From Luzula sylvatica (lineage: Eukaryota; Streptophyta; Magnoliopsida; Poales; Juncaceae): 64,000 bases of DNA. Location: the NCBI GenBank assembly GCA_946800325.1, contig OX326958.1, positions 22,766,414 to 22,830,413 on the forward strand, in the 5' to 3' direction. The position numbers were made by a program, and so were the translations under genes. Below are positions 22,145 to 35,096 of this stretch, in pieces. Under the pieces are notes generated by a model. It saw only the letters and a list, made by a program, of their open reading frames with translations, was not told where the DNA came from and did not search any database. The first letter of the stretch is position 1. Each line of letters begins with the position of its first letter.

Positions 22145-22310
22145 ATCGACTTATGATGACATTGTTGAGTGTTTTGCGGGTCGAATTGGCTTAGCCGACC
22201 CGACCCATATCAACCTATGGGGTCACGATTCTCCGCCGAGACGGCCCACCTTTAAACTAGAGGAGCATGTCTGCGTGACATGCTTGATTCTTGACATAAA
22301 GTACGGGTCA
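22145..22310 (+). pseudogene. UBP12/13-like fragment in arm 2
   Basis: Reads STYDDIVECFAGRIGLADPT then HINLWGHDSPPRRP and EEHVCVTCLILDIKY without a stop. It is the best preserved of three copies; the first 25 residues match the UBP12/13 ICP region. Upstream 22036-22140 looks like intron sequence (T-rich with a splice-acceptor-like end) and was co-captured. Not a functional gene. Confidence 0.6.
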
Positions 22311-22556
22311 TTTTTTGTTATATTATAATATAATTCAGTAAAAATACTAATAGTAATATTGAATGATAACACTTTTATGCAGATTGAAAAAATAATATAT
22401 TTTGAAGTGCTAGAGACGAAATTTTCAAATGTGTCTACTATTTCTTAATTTTTTTCTACTATTTCGTACACCTATTATTGATTTTTTTTTTTCAATTTTA
22501 GGTCACGTATAAGAAGATCGTGTTGATCAATTAAAAAATACAAACTTTTAAAAACA

Positions 22557-25176
22557 CTAGCAGTCCTCAGAGGATAAAATCTCGAGTTCAGCCCACCATA
22601 GTGGAGAGAGTCTAGGGCTAGGGTTAGCAGCATCCGGACTGATGTCTATTGTAGATCGCAATTTTGTAGTTATTTCACACATTGTGGGTCGGTTCTTTGA
22701 GTCCGGATGCACACATTTATTGATCACCTCACATATGGTTTCCAGTTGAGCTCCATGAAAACCCTTCAGAGTTGGATCTAGCAGCTGTTTTATGTTTCTT
22801 CCATCATCCAAATATTGCATTGCCTACAGTTTAAAATATCATAAAAAAATTGTAATTACAAGATAATTTTGTGCAGCGTTAGCCTGAAATATTGTCATAA
22901 TTAAGTAAAAAGCCAGTTCACTAACCCAATTGAGAAGCGAGGCTCCCCCATCTTCTTGTTGAGGCAGTTTGCCACTTATAATTTCCAAAAGAACGATGCC
23001 AAAATTGTAAATATTCATTGCACATTCAGCTAAAACCGACTCCTGGTCCAGTTCTCCATCTTTATGCATGTTCCGCTTCCGAATGACTTCTTTCCATACA
23101 CTCATATCGGTCATCTGCAACAAGAAAATTAATAAGAATATAATGATTCGGTTAGTTTCAGATGATTAATACCGTATATATTAAATATAGCAGCTCAAGA
23201 ACATTAGTATACCTTGGCAGCATAATCATCGGTCAAGAAAATAGTGTTCGATTGGAGATATGGGAGGGCAACCGGAGGGCTAAGATCATGGTGCATATGT
23301 TGGAGACAATACGACATTCCCATTATTATTCTCATCCTCACTTCCCAGTTTAGATGTTCAAATTCTTTAACTGCACATAAATACTAGTTTAAAATTTAAA
23401 TTTCGATTTATGAAAAAAAGTTTAATTTCTCCTGCTACCGTACTATTTTAGAAACAAATTCAATGTATCCACTATTACTAAATTTGAGGGGCATAGGTAC
23501 AAATTGGATTACCGTGAAGGTTATCATTTAGCGTTCCGTTAGGTGCATACTCCAAAACCATCAACCTCATAAACGGTTCTTCTTCCTCGCAATATCCGAC
23601 AAGATTGACAAAGTTCTTATGGTTCACTCTTGACAGCATATCTATCTGTAAAAATAAAATACCTAGTGAGAGATTTATCTTTCATAATATTTTTATAGTG
23701 CTAGTTGGATATATTTTTGGAATGTCATCACAGAAAAGCCTGAAAATTTTCTTTGTTACCTCACAAAAAAAAAATATAAAGAATTAAATAGAGATATTTG
23801 AAATGAAAGAACCTTTCTACGGAAGCAAGATTCAGAGCTATTGCTCCAATCTTTCAGAGAAGATATTACAGTCGAGACAACGGCAATCTCGGTACCGTTG
23901 GACAGAGTTCCTTTGAAGACTGTGTACTCAGGCTCTGAATATAATATGTTGCAGAACTCCTCACAGGCCACCTCTAATTCCGTTTTGTTCAATTTTGGCA
24001 CACCTGTATTTTTTATTTTCACAATTGAAATTAATTTTAGACATTCTTGAGAAGATTTTTTTTTGTTACAGAAATGGCATTGCCTAATACTGGTTCTTGA
24101 GACATAAATTTTGGACAGAGTGCCTTTCAAAAGTTTACCTGTTACAAATGCTTTTTGCAACTGACCGCTAATACCGGTTCTCCAAGGGCCAATATTAGCC
24201 GGTCCCTGTCTACGGCACACCAAAATCGTCACGAATAGGATGCATGCAAAAAGAACAGCTGCTGCTATAATCAATAGGACGCCTTTTTCATTTCGACCAT
24301 GGGAATTGGTGGGTGTTTTCGCGTTAGTCTGTTGTGAGGACTGTTGGGCAAAAGGTTCCGCAAGATCAAGAGGAACTCCACTTGCAGAAGAGCTCAGATA
24401 GGTCCGATCTTTTGAATTTTCGCTTGCTGGAAATGCACCGCTTGCCGTATATAGTATTGTGATGTCGTGTTGAGGAAATATTATAGGAATGTTTGAGTTG
24501 CCCAATAGAGCTGGTAGGTTGTACACTTTTTGCATAATTTTTCTCCGAAGATGGTCTCTGTTATCTTCTGATCGTTCAATGACTTCGCGCTCGTTAAGAC
24601 CTGGAAAAGAAGTTCGAGACACATAATTATTTGACTTTCTATATACACTATGATAATTTTGTTATGAAATTTCAAACGTAATATAAATGCTTACTGTGGG
24701 AGTTTGATCCATGCGATTTTCTGTCGCCATGTAAAAATTTGCTCGTAGACCTTCTTGACCTATGCAAAAATAAATAAATAAATAAGCAAATGAATAAGAC
24801 TTCCGTACGGATATATTTGAAACGGATAAGAAACTAGATGTTAATCTCAACATGTTCAATCAGGATATAATAATTGACTGATCAGGAAGAATATGTTTCG
24901 GCTAAGCTACAAAAGCATGCGCAAAAATTGATTTTTGGAACAAAAGTAAAACTTACGTGCAACCAACTTTTCTGCTCACACGGGCGAAACTTTCATATTC
25001 TTCATGGCGATAAGAGACTTTATGAAAAATAGGAAAATAAAATTAGCGATGTCAATGAATAAAATCCTGAAATAAAAAAAAAAACCAGAGAACAAACCTT
25101 CAAGATTAACACACAAACATTCGTCCAGCCAAAGCTGAAAAAACAGAAAAAAACAGCACCACCATTTTATGCCCAT
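22557..25176 (-). CDS. LRR-less MDIS/MRH1-like receptor pseudokinase, copy 2
   Basis: Same exon plan as copy 1 in reverse: 25098-25176, 24139-24600, 23813-24003, 23513-23645, 23213-23370, 22926-23114, 22557-22823, with matching exon lengths (79, 462, 191, 133, 158, 189, 267). The final exon differs from copy 1 at a single residue (LSSEDC for LSAEDC). Signal peptide, membrane span, GQLQKAFVTG juxtamembrane motif and degenerate kinase sites are all kept and the LRR exons are missing. Lines of descent are clear because both arms lack exactly the same exons. The equal exon lengths and absence of frameshifts argue that either the duplication is recent or sequence exchange keeps the arms alike. Transcription cannot be judged from sequence. 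Confidence 0.75.
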
Positions 25177-25384
25177 TTTGCAGCCCTCGAAAAATTACCA
25201 AGAAATAATCCCACTCCCGTTCTACCTCCAAATTGGCACAATTCACCAAACACCTTTACGCGCACAATGTAGCACCGAGTTATTATCTTCAAGCTTTAAC
25301 TTGGGGGAGATTCTTTGTTTTTCTTTCACCCTCTTTTTTGTTTTTATGCTCTTGTAAAATGAAACGCGGGGAAAATGGAAATGA

Positions 25385-25810
25385 GTTGTGAGATGCTATT
25401 CTCAGATCTATTTTTAAAACACAATTCTAATTGTTACCATTTGTTATGGAAACTAGTTTTGAGCTGCTATTCTTAGACCTATTTTTAGAAAATTTTCTTA
25501 ATTGTTATCGTTTGTTGTGGAAATTAGTTGTGAGGTGCTATTCTTAGACCTATTTTTAGAAAAATTTCCTAATTGTTAGCTATTTGTTTTTGGAAATTAG
25601 TTGTGAGATGCTATTCTTAAACCTATTTTTAGAAAAATTTCCTAATTGTTACCGTTTATTGTGGAAATTAGTTGTAAGCTTCTATTGTTAGACCTATTTT
25701 TTGAAAATTTTCCTAATTGTTACCGTTTGTTGTGGAAACTAGTTGTGAACTGTTATTCTTAGACATATTTTTAGAAAATTTCTCTAATTGTTACCGTTTG
25801 TTAATTTATT
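25385..25810 (-). repeat. Tandem ~72-bp repeat, six units
   Basis: Six units of the motif ggaaattagttgtgag plus tattcttagacctattttta upstream of kinase copy 2. Arm 1 has three units. It lies about 0.2-0.6 kb upstream of the start codon, so it may be promoter sequence whose length differs between the copies. Confidence 0.85.
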
Positions 25811-25870
25811 TTTTAACTTCTTTTTACCAAATGAAGTAATCTCTCTGTGCCAAATTTCATGTATATCCTT

Positions 25871-26092
25871 GCAAAAACTTAAATTATTATATATTTGTTC
25901 TTTTAGATTTAAGAAACTAACAAATTTATTCTTTTAAACATCAAACATATCAAATTTTTTCTACTAATATAATATCAAAATTATCCAAAAATTAACTTTC
26001 CATCCTATTAACCAAATTTATAATTAGTAAATTGAGTTAAATTACTAACTAAAATTTTATACGACCAAAATTCTTTCTCGAACTTAAAATTA
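25871..26092. other. AT-rich DNA outside arm 2
   Basis: No gene or repeat recognised. Confidence 0.4.
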
Positions 26093-26333
26093 AGGGGAGT
26101 TCTATGATAGACCCATTTTTTTTATTTTGTATCATGAACCTATTTTCAAAAATTATTTTAAGATATTTTAGGTATTTATGAAATAATTATACAAAATTTA
26201 TGTTTTGCATAGCATTAAATGATAAATATACAATTGAATCTTACAAAAAAAAATCATTAGTTAACAAATATTTAAAATATTTTTTTTAAAAATTAATCTA
26301 TCATAAAAAAATTGATCTGTCATAGAACTCCCC
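26093..26333. mobile_element. Mutator-type MITE
   Basis: 241 bp. The ends GGGGAGTTCTATGA and TCATAGAACTCCCC are perfect inverted repeats, and the inverted similarity continues inward (atgatagac / tgatctgtcat). A 9-bp direct repeat, ttaaaatta, flanks both sides (26084-26092, 26334-26342). TSD length points to the Mutator superfamily. No coding capacity. Confidence 0.8.
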
Positions 26334-26679
26334 ATTAAAATTATCTCTGATACATGAACCCTAACTAGCTCCATCTCACGATTGTCCCCATTCTCTTTCT
26401 TTTATTCAGAGTTCATACTCGGTTTTAAAGATTCACTGAAAATGACTTTAAATTTTCAACTCATTTATTTCTGAAAAGATTTCGTTATTTTCCTTCTGTC
26501 ATGAAAATGACTTTTTAGATTCGTTGATGTTCAAATGTTAACAGATTTTATCTTAACTAATTACTTGAAGCCAGTAAACTTATTGATTAACAAAATCTAA
26601 GCTTTTCTACAAACCCTCCGATGAAGTATTTGTTCTTTCAATTTCCTTTTGTTATCTTACATAGTCCTAATCGCGAACA

Positions 26680-27509
26680 GATGAGGAGAAATTGACACGT
26701 GTCCCAATACTGTTCATCACTGTTCACAATATCATCACTGTTCACAATACTGTTGACAGAACTGTTCAATTACTGTTTATCACTATTCAATACTGTTCAT
26801 CACTGTTTACAACACTGTTTATAAATGTTTTTACTGTTCGATTTTGCCTTTTTTTTAAAAAAATTTAAAATTACATTTTAGTCCTTTTTATTTACATTTT
26901 GATCCTTTTTTGTTTGAAAAATTACATTTTGGTCCTTTTTATTTACATGTTGGTCCTTTTGTATAAAAAATTATATTTTTGTCCTCTTCGTCACCAGGGG
27001 CCTTTTTGTAAAAAAATTCGGATTTTGAAGAATTCAAATGGTACTTGCTGTAAAAATTATAAATATCATGTTTTACTGAGGCAAACATATAATACTTGCA
27101 TTATTTTATTATTCAATGAAAAGTTTAGATGTATTTAATTGTGTATTATTTTTTAATTATTTAATTAATTAGAACTGTATATATTGTTGTAATTTTTTTG
27201 CTTCTTTTATTAATAAAATTCAAATATTATTGTCTGTTTCTTAGTTACGAAATACTTATGTTTTGTTTATTGTATTCTTATATGTTATATTCTACATATG
27301 TTCATAATTTGTTGATATCATGTCCGCAATCAACATATGTGATATATTTATTTACATTCGAGCAATTATACTGAATTGCAACATTAAATACGAAATAAAA
27401 TATAACAGAAAACAAAACAAATGATTAAAATTAATATATAAAAAAATATAGTCTCAAACTTTAGAATACTCGGGAAAATCCCGCGCAAATGCGCGCGGGT
27501 AAAAGCTAG
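26680..27509 (+). mobile_element. Helitron 3' part, non-autonomous
   Basis: Ends with a GC-rich hairpin (cccgcgcaaatgcgcgcggg, 27480-27499), aaaag and CTAG at 27506-27509 followed by T, the canonical Helitron terminus. The body has repeated actgttcatcactgttcac motifs (26705-26840) and repeated acattttggtcctttt motifs (26870-26990). The 5' end was not located; the start given is where the repeats begin. No helicase is visible. Confidence 0.7.
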
Positions 27510-27897
27510 TTTTAACTATTCCCAAACATTTATATGATGTTGAATGCATGTTTTAATGTTGTCCCGAACATTAAGGTGAAATGCTCTACGGGATGGTGTC
27601 CTCTAAAATTACGGGTGTGTGAGGTGAGCTAAGGTGAGGCACGCGGCGTGAGGTTGAGACGTGCGTGAGACACGCTGAGTGTTTTGTTGACCATGTATGG
27701 TACATGAGTCCGAGAATTACCGAAAGTAACTATCCCTTGGCAACGATATATGTGATTCTTGCTTAACACTCTAAAATTTGACCATGTGTTGAATACCACA
27801 CCACGATGGTAAAGGAGATCGAGAAATTAAATGAGATTAGAAATTAGAAATAGAACACAATTTTAAAGCGATGATTACGTATGCATTAATTATATTC

Positions 27898-28245
27898 TCA
27901 ACGCCACCACAACAAAAGAACTATGCTGCAAACTAGAGGCAAGGTAGATGCTAGAGGATGGTACAAGTAAGAAATTTGTAATTCGTTGTTTCAATCATTT
28001 TACACTGGTAGATAGTCGGCCGGTAAGGGAACAATTTCATGACATTGAAAGAATTTTAAATAGTTATACTATTACATAAATTTAAAAATGGACGAGTTTA
28101 TTATAGTAACCGTAATTATAGATAAAATTTCTCCATGGTGGTACAATGTGAAAGATATTTTGAATAATAGAAATGAAACTATGATTTGGAAGGAGTTGGC
28201 AAATTACCTCCTTATACAGGAGGAAAATCAAAACAAATTATGAAT
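27898..28245 (+). pseudogene. Copia gag remnant
   Basis: Frame pieces read ATTTKELCCKLEAR, stop, MLEDGTSKKFVIRCFNHF, DSRPVREQFHDIERIL and, after another stop and a shift, IIDKISPWWYNVKDIL. This is the order of the plant Copia gag-like domain. At least two stops break it and no protease, integrase or RT follows. Flanking LTRs were not found. Confidence 0.65.
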
Positions 28246-28633
28246 AACGAGTATAAAGCTCCAGTAATGCAAGTCCGCACGATAAAAAGAGTTCATCATA
28301 ATAAATCTAAGAAAAAAACTCACTTTTGCCCCCTGAACTCTTAAAAAATGTACAACTTACCCCCGCAAATTTAATTTGCTCACTTTTACCATCCGAACTC
28401 TTCATTTTGCTAACTATTGCCCCTTCCATCAGTTAACTACATAATCATCAGTTAACTGTTGATGTGGCACTGTGACGTGGTATTTTTTTAAATGATTTAA
28501 GAGATGACGTGACAAATTTAAGAAATATTAAAATATTCATTTAAATCATACCTATTAATCATTATAACACAACTCATTAACCATTTATTAAACCCAAACC
28601 CAATAATTAACCCATCTCTCTCTCTCACACGAG

Positions 28634-28722
<89 letters not shown>

Positions 28723-28740
28723 TCTCTTCTTCGTCCATTG
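28246..28740. repeat. Gene-free DNA with long (CT)n tract
   Basis: No coding region. 28320-28450 reads as repeat-like tttgccccctgaactctt segments. A (CT)n tract of about 90 bp lies at 28630-28719. Confidence 0.7.
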
Positions 28741-30060
28741 ATTGTTCAAAGGAGTGAAAGTGGCGAAGGAGGAGGAAATGAGCTCGTACGGACTCTGTTA
28801 ATAGATAATTACGATAGTTATACCTATAATATCTTTCAAGAACTCAGTGTCGGCAATCGGGTGCGTAATTCATTCAATCATTTTATTTGTAAAATCAAAT
28901 CAATTTGAATTTGAATTTAACAATGATATATAAGCCTCACAACAGCTCTTCTTCCGACAAGCTTGTACCAATTCTCCATACTATCTGTCTTTTCATTGTA
29001 AATTGATCCAAAATTGCATAATTTGAGGGTTAATTGAGGCAAAACCATTTAATTATGCACTTAGTTTAATTATTCTATCTTTTCCTCATGAATTTACCTT
29101 TTATTGTAATTTTGCAGTACCACCTTTTATTGTAATTTGAGGGTTTCAAGAATCATACAAATTTTTTTTTTTTTACGGAATATCAGACCTAATTCGACAG
29201 TAAGCAAGCGTAAATAAAATCCAAAACAACAATTTTCATCGATATTCATACAAATTGAGGGGTTTCAGAGAAGAATGAAAGTAATTTGAGAAAAGTTCCG
29301 AGATATCAAACCCAATGAGGACTTAACCAGCTCAAAAAAAATCAACAGAAGAGAAAATAGAAGAGCATAGAAAACAAAACTTAGAAACATCACAGGGCCT
29401 TAACAGTCCTCGCAAACATCAAAGAACATGAACGAAAACATCAAAGAAGAGCCAAACATCAGAGAACATAGATGAAGAGTAAACAAAAGAACAACATAAT
29501 CAGATAAGAAAGCAAGATCTAGAAAATCAAACAAAAAAGAGAGAACAATACATGACCTTAACAGTCCCCATAACTCGAATCGAGGGACAAATTCATCAGT
29601 AAAAGAAACATCAAGCAAACAGAACGAATTACCGGATCAACAAAACAAACCGAAAACAGAAGATTTCATAGAATAATTGCCGGCCATGCTCTTCCACCTC
29701 GCGTGACCGGCGTGCCGCGCGACGCAAAATCATCTTCTGAATAGAACCAGCATAGCTGTCGAGATCCAGCACACCGCGCGTCGCTAGGGTTTCGCAAAAT
29801 TAGGGTTTTACGGGAGGATGAAGAGAAAGAAATGAGAGAGAGAAAGTTAGGGTCTCCTGCAGCGTTCGCCTCCTTTTTCGCCGTGCCGAAACCCTACAAC
29901 GTGTCTTCAGTCATCTCCTGCTTTCCCGCCTTCACGAAACCCTAGACTCGCCATTTTTTAGGAAACCCTAGATCGCCATTGTTTAGGAGACCCTAGATCG
30001 CCATTTTTTTCTTTGCTCTGGCGATTTTGTATCGAGTGAAGGATAAAATGAAGAGAGAGA
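28741..30060. other. Gene-free DNA with leader-like GC-rich part
   Basis: No supported gene. 29690-30030 is GC-richer and, on the minus strand, looks like plant 5' leader with several aaaccctag motifs; a ~25-bp element (aaccctagatcgccatt) is repeated three times at 29940-30010. The 72-codon antisense frame at 29400-29618 has no recognisable content. Confidence 0.4.
29039..29114 (+). repeat. 75-bp segment shared with 62018-62105
   Basis: caaaaccatttaattat through attttgcagtaccacc is repeated almost exactly next to the breakpoint of kinase copy 3. The end ttttgcag|taccacc resembles an intron acceptor. Probably a piece of a dispersed element. Confidence 0.65.
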
Positions 30061-30929
30061 AACACTTATGCCTCTTATAATACATGAAGAGTTATCTTGG
30101 GCGTGGTCCACTATGAACCGAGTATTAAAATAACTGTGGTGTATGAATACCGAGCGCATTCAGGGATGGACGGTCGTGATTAAGAGTCAATTTTTACCAC
30201 ATGATCAGACGGCCCATATTAATCTGGTGACGTGGCTTCACCAGATTAGGGTAATTCATTTTACTTTATACATAAGTAATAATATCACATGCGTTTAAAT
30301 GCAAATTGAATCATAACCCATTTATGTTTTTTTTTATAAACACCCAATGTTTCTATTATCCATTTAATTATGTATATCAAATATATTTATGTATGTCTAA
30401 CATACATATTATTTGTTTCGTGCTCAATCATTATTGATCCAAGGTGTAATCGTGTAGGTATGTTCAACGCTACCAATTGACTTGGACAATCTATTGATTA
30501 TGGTTTGCTCCTAAACGAACGCCATGAACACCTAGATTAAATCGAATATAATCGTTATCATAAATCCAACTCAAATATAAATAACTAGTCCCTTTGTTAC
30601 ACTACATCTTGTTGATACTAAGCATGGTAAAAATCATCATTTTATTTGATCAATATTAACTCTTTTCCGATTCTCAACGAGTGTAGCTACCCATTTTTTG
30701 AATCTCAATTCATCGAGGCCCGAGAAATATCTGTTTTGTATAGAAAGGAACAAATCCCATCTTGATTAATTATGTCTTAAGTTATGCTTCAGATAATATC
30801 TGATGATGACCTATTCAATCATTTTACGGAAAATAACAATCGTATTAAGTTATTATGATCCACGTACTAAGAGTATAATAACTCATATTATTGAACTAAT
30901 AGTGTATTTGTTATGAAAATATTAGTTAT
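30061..30929. other. Gene-free AT-rich DNA
   Basis: No coding frame or repeat recognised. It may be the interior of the element whose CACTA-like end lies at 30974. Confidence 0.4.
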
Positions 30930-30944
30930 TACTTGACCGTGAAA

Positions 30945-30974
30945 TATTCGCATAAAACCTGGTTTCTAGTAGTG
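30945..30974. mobile_element. CACTA-type terminus
   Basis: On the minus strand the sequence begins CACTACTAGAAACCAGGTTT, the terminal motif of plant CACTA (En/Spm) transposons, so an element would lie to the left. The partner end was not found. A mutated copy of the same end, with the same flank (ctcccactat), occurs at 38256-38276. Confidence 0.5.
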
Positions 30975-31816
30975 TCTCCCACTATTATAGCTAGGGGAAA
31001 TTTCACCTGTGTCCTCCCATTTCCCAAACACTCAAAATATCATATTTGTCCTCCCAAACACTCAAAATATTAGTTATTGAACTAATATCATATTTATCCC
31101 CCCAAAACTGAAATTTCACCAAATTTATCCATCCGTTAAGTTTCTCATCAGAACTAACTGTAGTAATAAGAAATTACCAATATATCCTCCTTCCCACTCT
31201 TTTCCTTTCCCTCTCCCACCTGTAGACAGACTTTCGAGTGGAGATAATTCATACTCAATTCAAGATATGATTTATTATAGTATCTTAATTCTATATCTTT
31301 TATATCTCTTTTCTATGAAACAATTCAATTTATTCAATTTGTGCATGTGTCTACATCCCTCCTCTCTCAATAAGAAACATATTTGGTACAAACAATTCTG
31401 TTTTTAGAGAATTAACTTTGTCCTTCCAAAAGTTTATGCAAGCATTCTGTTCATTATATTGAATCTAAGTTGTAACTCCACTTTGGTTATTTAAAAAAAA
31501 AATTATAATCTATTATGGCTCTTTTTTTGAGAAAAAATATATTATAATCTACATTCCCCTCTCTCTCATATTTTCTCTACTATTGTACCAGTTTATTTTC
31601 TCTAGTATTTTAGCTCCTAGGATGTTTGTAACAATTTTTAGTAACAAACTATTTTGGTATAACTCATGAATATGAATCAGTACCAAAATATGCAAACTTG
31701 AATAATGTATTCACAGACTCAACATTCTTATACAATTCAATGGAATAACAATATTCATATACACTCACTCCATTCAGTTAGATTTGTAACTCGATTACAA
31801 TATTTCTATAATTCTT

Positions 31817-34800
31817 CAAACCAAATGGGATAATACAAACTTTTCAATTACTGGCATTTATGGACCTACTAAAGGGATAAGGAAATCAGAATTTTTAAAT
31901 GAATTAAATAATATTGGAAATTCTAATAGTCTTCCATTGCTTCTCATGGGTGATTTTAATTTAGTATTATATTCACATGAAAGAAGTGGTAAAAATAAAT
32001 ACAATGATTATACAAATGAATTTAGAGATTTTACAAATAATATGCAACTTATTGACTTATCCTTAAAAGGAAAAATTTATACTTGGCAAAATTCAGTATC
32101 AAAAGCAAGATTAGATAGAATTGTCATTAATAAAGATTGGTTAACAAATTACCCTAATTCACAATTAACAGCCAAAATAAATATATGTTCAGATCACATT
32201 CCTATACTTTATTAAGCTAATACAAATTATCCAATTTTTAATGGGTTCAGATTTGAATCTAAATGGTTACAAATAGAAGAATTCAAAATACTAATTGAAT
32301 CAAAATTAAAAAACAGTACAAGTCACACATTGGAAGTTTTTTATTTAAAAATACAAAAAATGAACCAACGTTTAAAAGACTTAAATAAACAAATGAGATT
32401 AAAACATAATATGCATACAGAAAATTGTAAAAAAATAATTCCATGGACAGAAAAATAGGAGATATTAGACCTCTGACACAAATAGAAAAATGGTTAAAAT
32501 TAAAAGCCAAACTAAGACTTAAAATTATTCTAACATAAATAAAATTTATTGGAAACAAAGGTCTAAATTTAATTGGATTAAAAATGGAGATGCAAATATT
32601 AAATTTTTTCATTTACCTGCTTCAATAAAATAATCAAATTCAATGATAGCTATCCTTAAAGATAATAATGGCACATAATATAAAGATCATAGGAATAAGT
32701 CAAAATTATTTTTCTCATTTTTTAGAGATTTAATGGGAAAGGAAAACATTAATACTAAGGAATTGGGTTCAATTAATTTAACTAAACTTTATGAAAATGA
32801 AAAAAAAATTGATTTATCTAAATTAGAAATTCCTTTTTATATGGAAGAATTAAATCAATCAATTAAGGATTGGAAAAATAACTAAAGTCCAGGACCAGAT
32901 GGATTAATTGGAGAGTTTTTTAAACAAAATTGGGATAATCTGAAAATTGAAATTTATTTAATACAGATGCACAAAATGGATTATCTAAATTCAATACATC
33001 TTATATTAGTTTAATACCTAAAAAAGAAGATGCTATTGAACCTAAGGACTATAGACCTATTAGTCTCATCTCAAGTATACAAAGATTTTTTTCAAAAATT
33101 TTATCAAATAGAATCAGTAATGACATGAATCTAATGATATCTAAAAATCAATTAGGATTTTTAAAAGGTAGAAACATTACTGAGATTTCTAAAAATCTAA
33201 TGATATCTAAAAATCTAATAATATCTGCAAGGGAAATTTTGTGTTTGGCACATAGAAAAAAATACCCTTAATAGTTTTAAAATTAGATATCCATAAAGAT
33301 TTTGATAGTGTTTCATGGAATTTTTTAAATAATGTTATGAAAGCAAGATGTTTTGGATATAATTTTATAAATTGGATAAAAAAATCAGTTTTACCAGGAA
33401 CAACAAGAGTAATTTTAAATGGTAGCCCTGGTAAATACATACACCTCAAATGAGGATTAAGACAAGGAGATCCTACATCTACTCACCTATTTTTATTAAT
33501 AATGGATGTTTTATCTAAATTACTGGAAAAATTAAGTGAAAAATGATTTATTTTAAAACCAATAAATAATATATATACAAGTCTATTTTATGCAAATGAT
33601 TCCATATTATTTATTAAACCTGATTTAAGTAACATTAAAAGAATACAATTTATATTAAATTTATTTGGACAAGAGTCAGGATTAAAGATAAATTATATAA
33701 AATCTGAAGTTATTGGGTTAAATGTTAATAATGAATTATTGGAATCCATATCAAAAGAATTAAATTGTGCAATTGATAACTTACCTATAACATATATAGG
33801 GTTACCATTGCATTATAAAAGACCATCTAAAAATGATTTTTTAAAAATAATTGATAAAGTAACAAGCAAGTTAAATGGATGGAAGGGTAGTATGTTAAGT
33901 AAGGGAGGTAGACTAGTACTTATGAATTCAGTTTTAACATCTATGCCTATATATTATTTTAATGTATTTAAATTTCCAAAATGGATTTTAAATGAAATTG
34001 ATAAAATTAGGAAAATATTTTTATGGAAAGGAAATAATTCAACTGGTTATAATTTAGTAGATTGGAACATTGTGTGTCAACCTAAGGAAAAAGGTGGACT
34101 TGGAGTTTTAAATATTGAAATTTTTAATAAAGTTTTATTAACTAAATGACTTTGGTTATATTATAATTATGAGGGTAAATTAGACTGGTTCAATTTAATT
34201 GAGAATCCAATAAATGAAGAACAAGATCAGATTAATTATACAAGAAATTCCTATTTCTGGAATGATATCATTAAAAATTATGATTTTTTTAATCAAAGTT
34301 TAAATATTATTATTGGAAATGGTTCAAATATTAATTTATGGAAAGCTAGATGGTGTGAAAAGCCTCTAATAACTAAATATTCAGAACTTTATTCCTTTTC
34401 AGAAAACAAAAATGAGACAGTAAATTATTTCCTAACTAAGATGCAAGAAAGTAATCTCTATGCAAGTTTAGGAATAAATGTACCTTCATAAAATGTGGCA
34501 CAAATGCAATTTGTTCAATTGGAACAATTTTGCAGTACTTTAGTTCTTAATCCCTCCCAAAAAGATATTTTTAATTGGTCCTGTAATGATAATAAGGATT
34601 ATTCCTGCAAAAGTGCATACAAAATATGAGCAAATGGAGTATATATCAAAGCAAAATATTTTGAACTATGGAAAATTAAAGTAGAATTAAAAATTAAAAT
34701 ATTTTTATGGCTATTATATCTAAATAAAATACTTACCATTGATAATCTAAACAAAGGGGATGGTCTTTAATTAACAGATGTGTGCTTTGTCTCAAAGCTG

Positions 34801-35096
34801 AAGAAAATGTAAAACATATAACTTGTCAGTGCAATTTTACACACAAAATATTGGAAAAATTACATGGTGTACTTGGAATTCAATTTAATAGTCAAATTAA
34901 ACCATTGAAAATATTAATTGATAAAAAAGAATCAAAATTTTTTAAAACACTTATCTCTATCTTCTTGTATCATATCTGGCTTGAGAGATGCCGAAGAACA
35001 TTTACTAACATCTTGTTCACTGACTGGCAATTGATAGACCATATCATCTATGAATATAAATTCAGATTTATTAGTTCAAAATTCAGAAAATTATAA
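31817..35096 (+). pseudogene. LINE ORF2 pseudogene
   Basis: Pieces in order: endonuclease (GIYGPTKG at 31850, LLMGDFNLV at 31940, SDHIPILY at 32190); RT (GPDGLIGEFF at 32895, DYRPISLIS at 33050, KLDIHKDFDSVSWNF at 33280, GLRQGDPTS at 33450, FYANDSILF at 33580); connection region (IGLPLHYKRPSKNDF at 33795); and a zinc-knuckle-like end (34780-35096). The RT catalytic YADD is changed to YAND. At least eight in-frame stops and several frameshifts are present. It cannot encode a working enzyme. Confidence 0.85.

Larger units (their letters stand above)
22036..25870 (-). repeat. Inverted-repeat arm 2
   Basis: Reverse complement of arm 1 over the kinase gene, its 5' tandem repeat and the UBP12/13-like fragment. 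It ends near 25870 at aaatttcatgtatatccttg, the counterpart of the bases directly after the LINE tail at 11018. Spacer between arms as it stands is about 4.1 kb (17949-22035). Confidence 0.85.
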
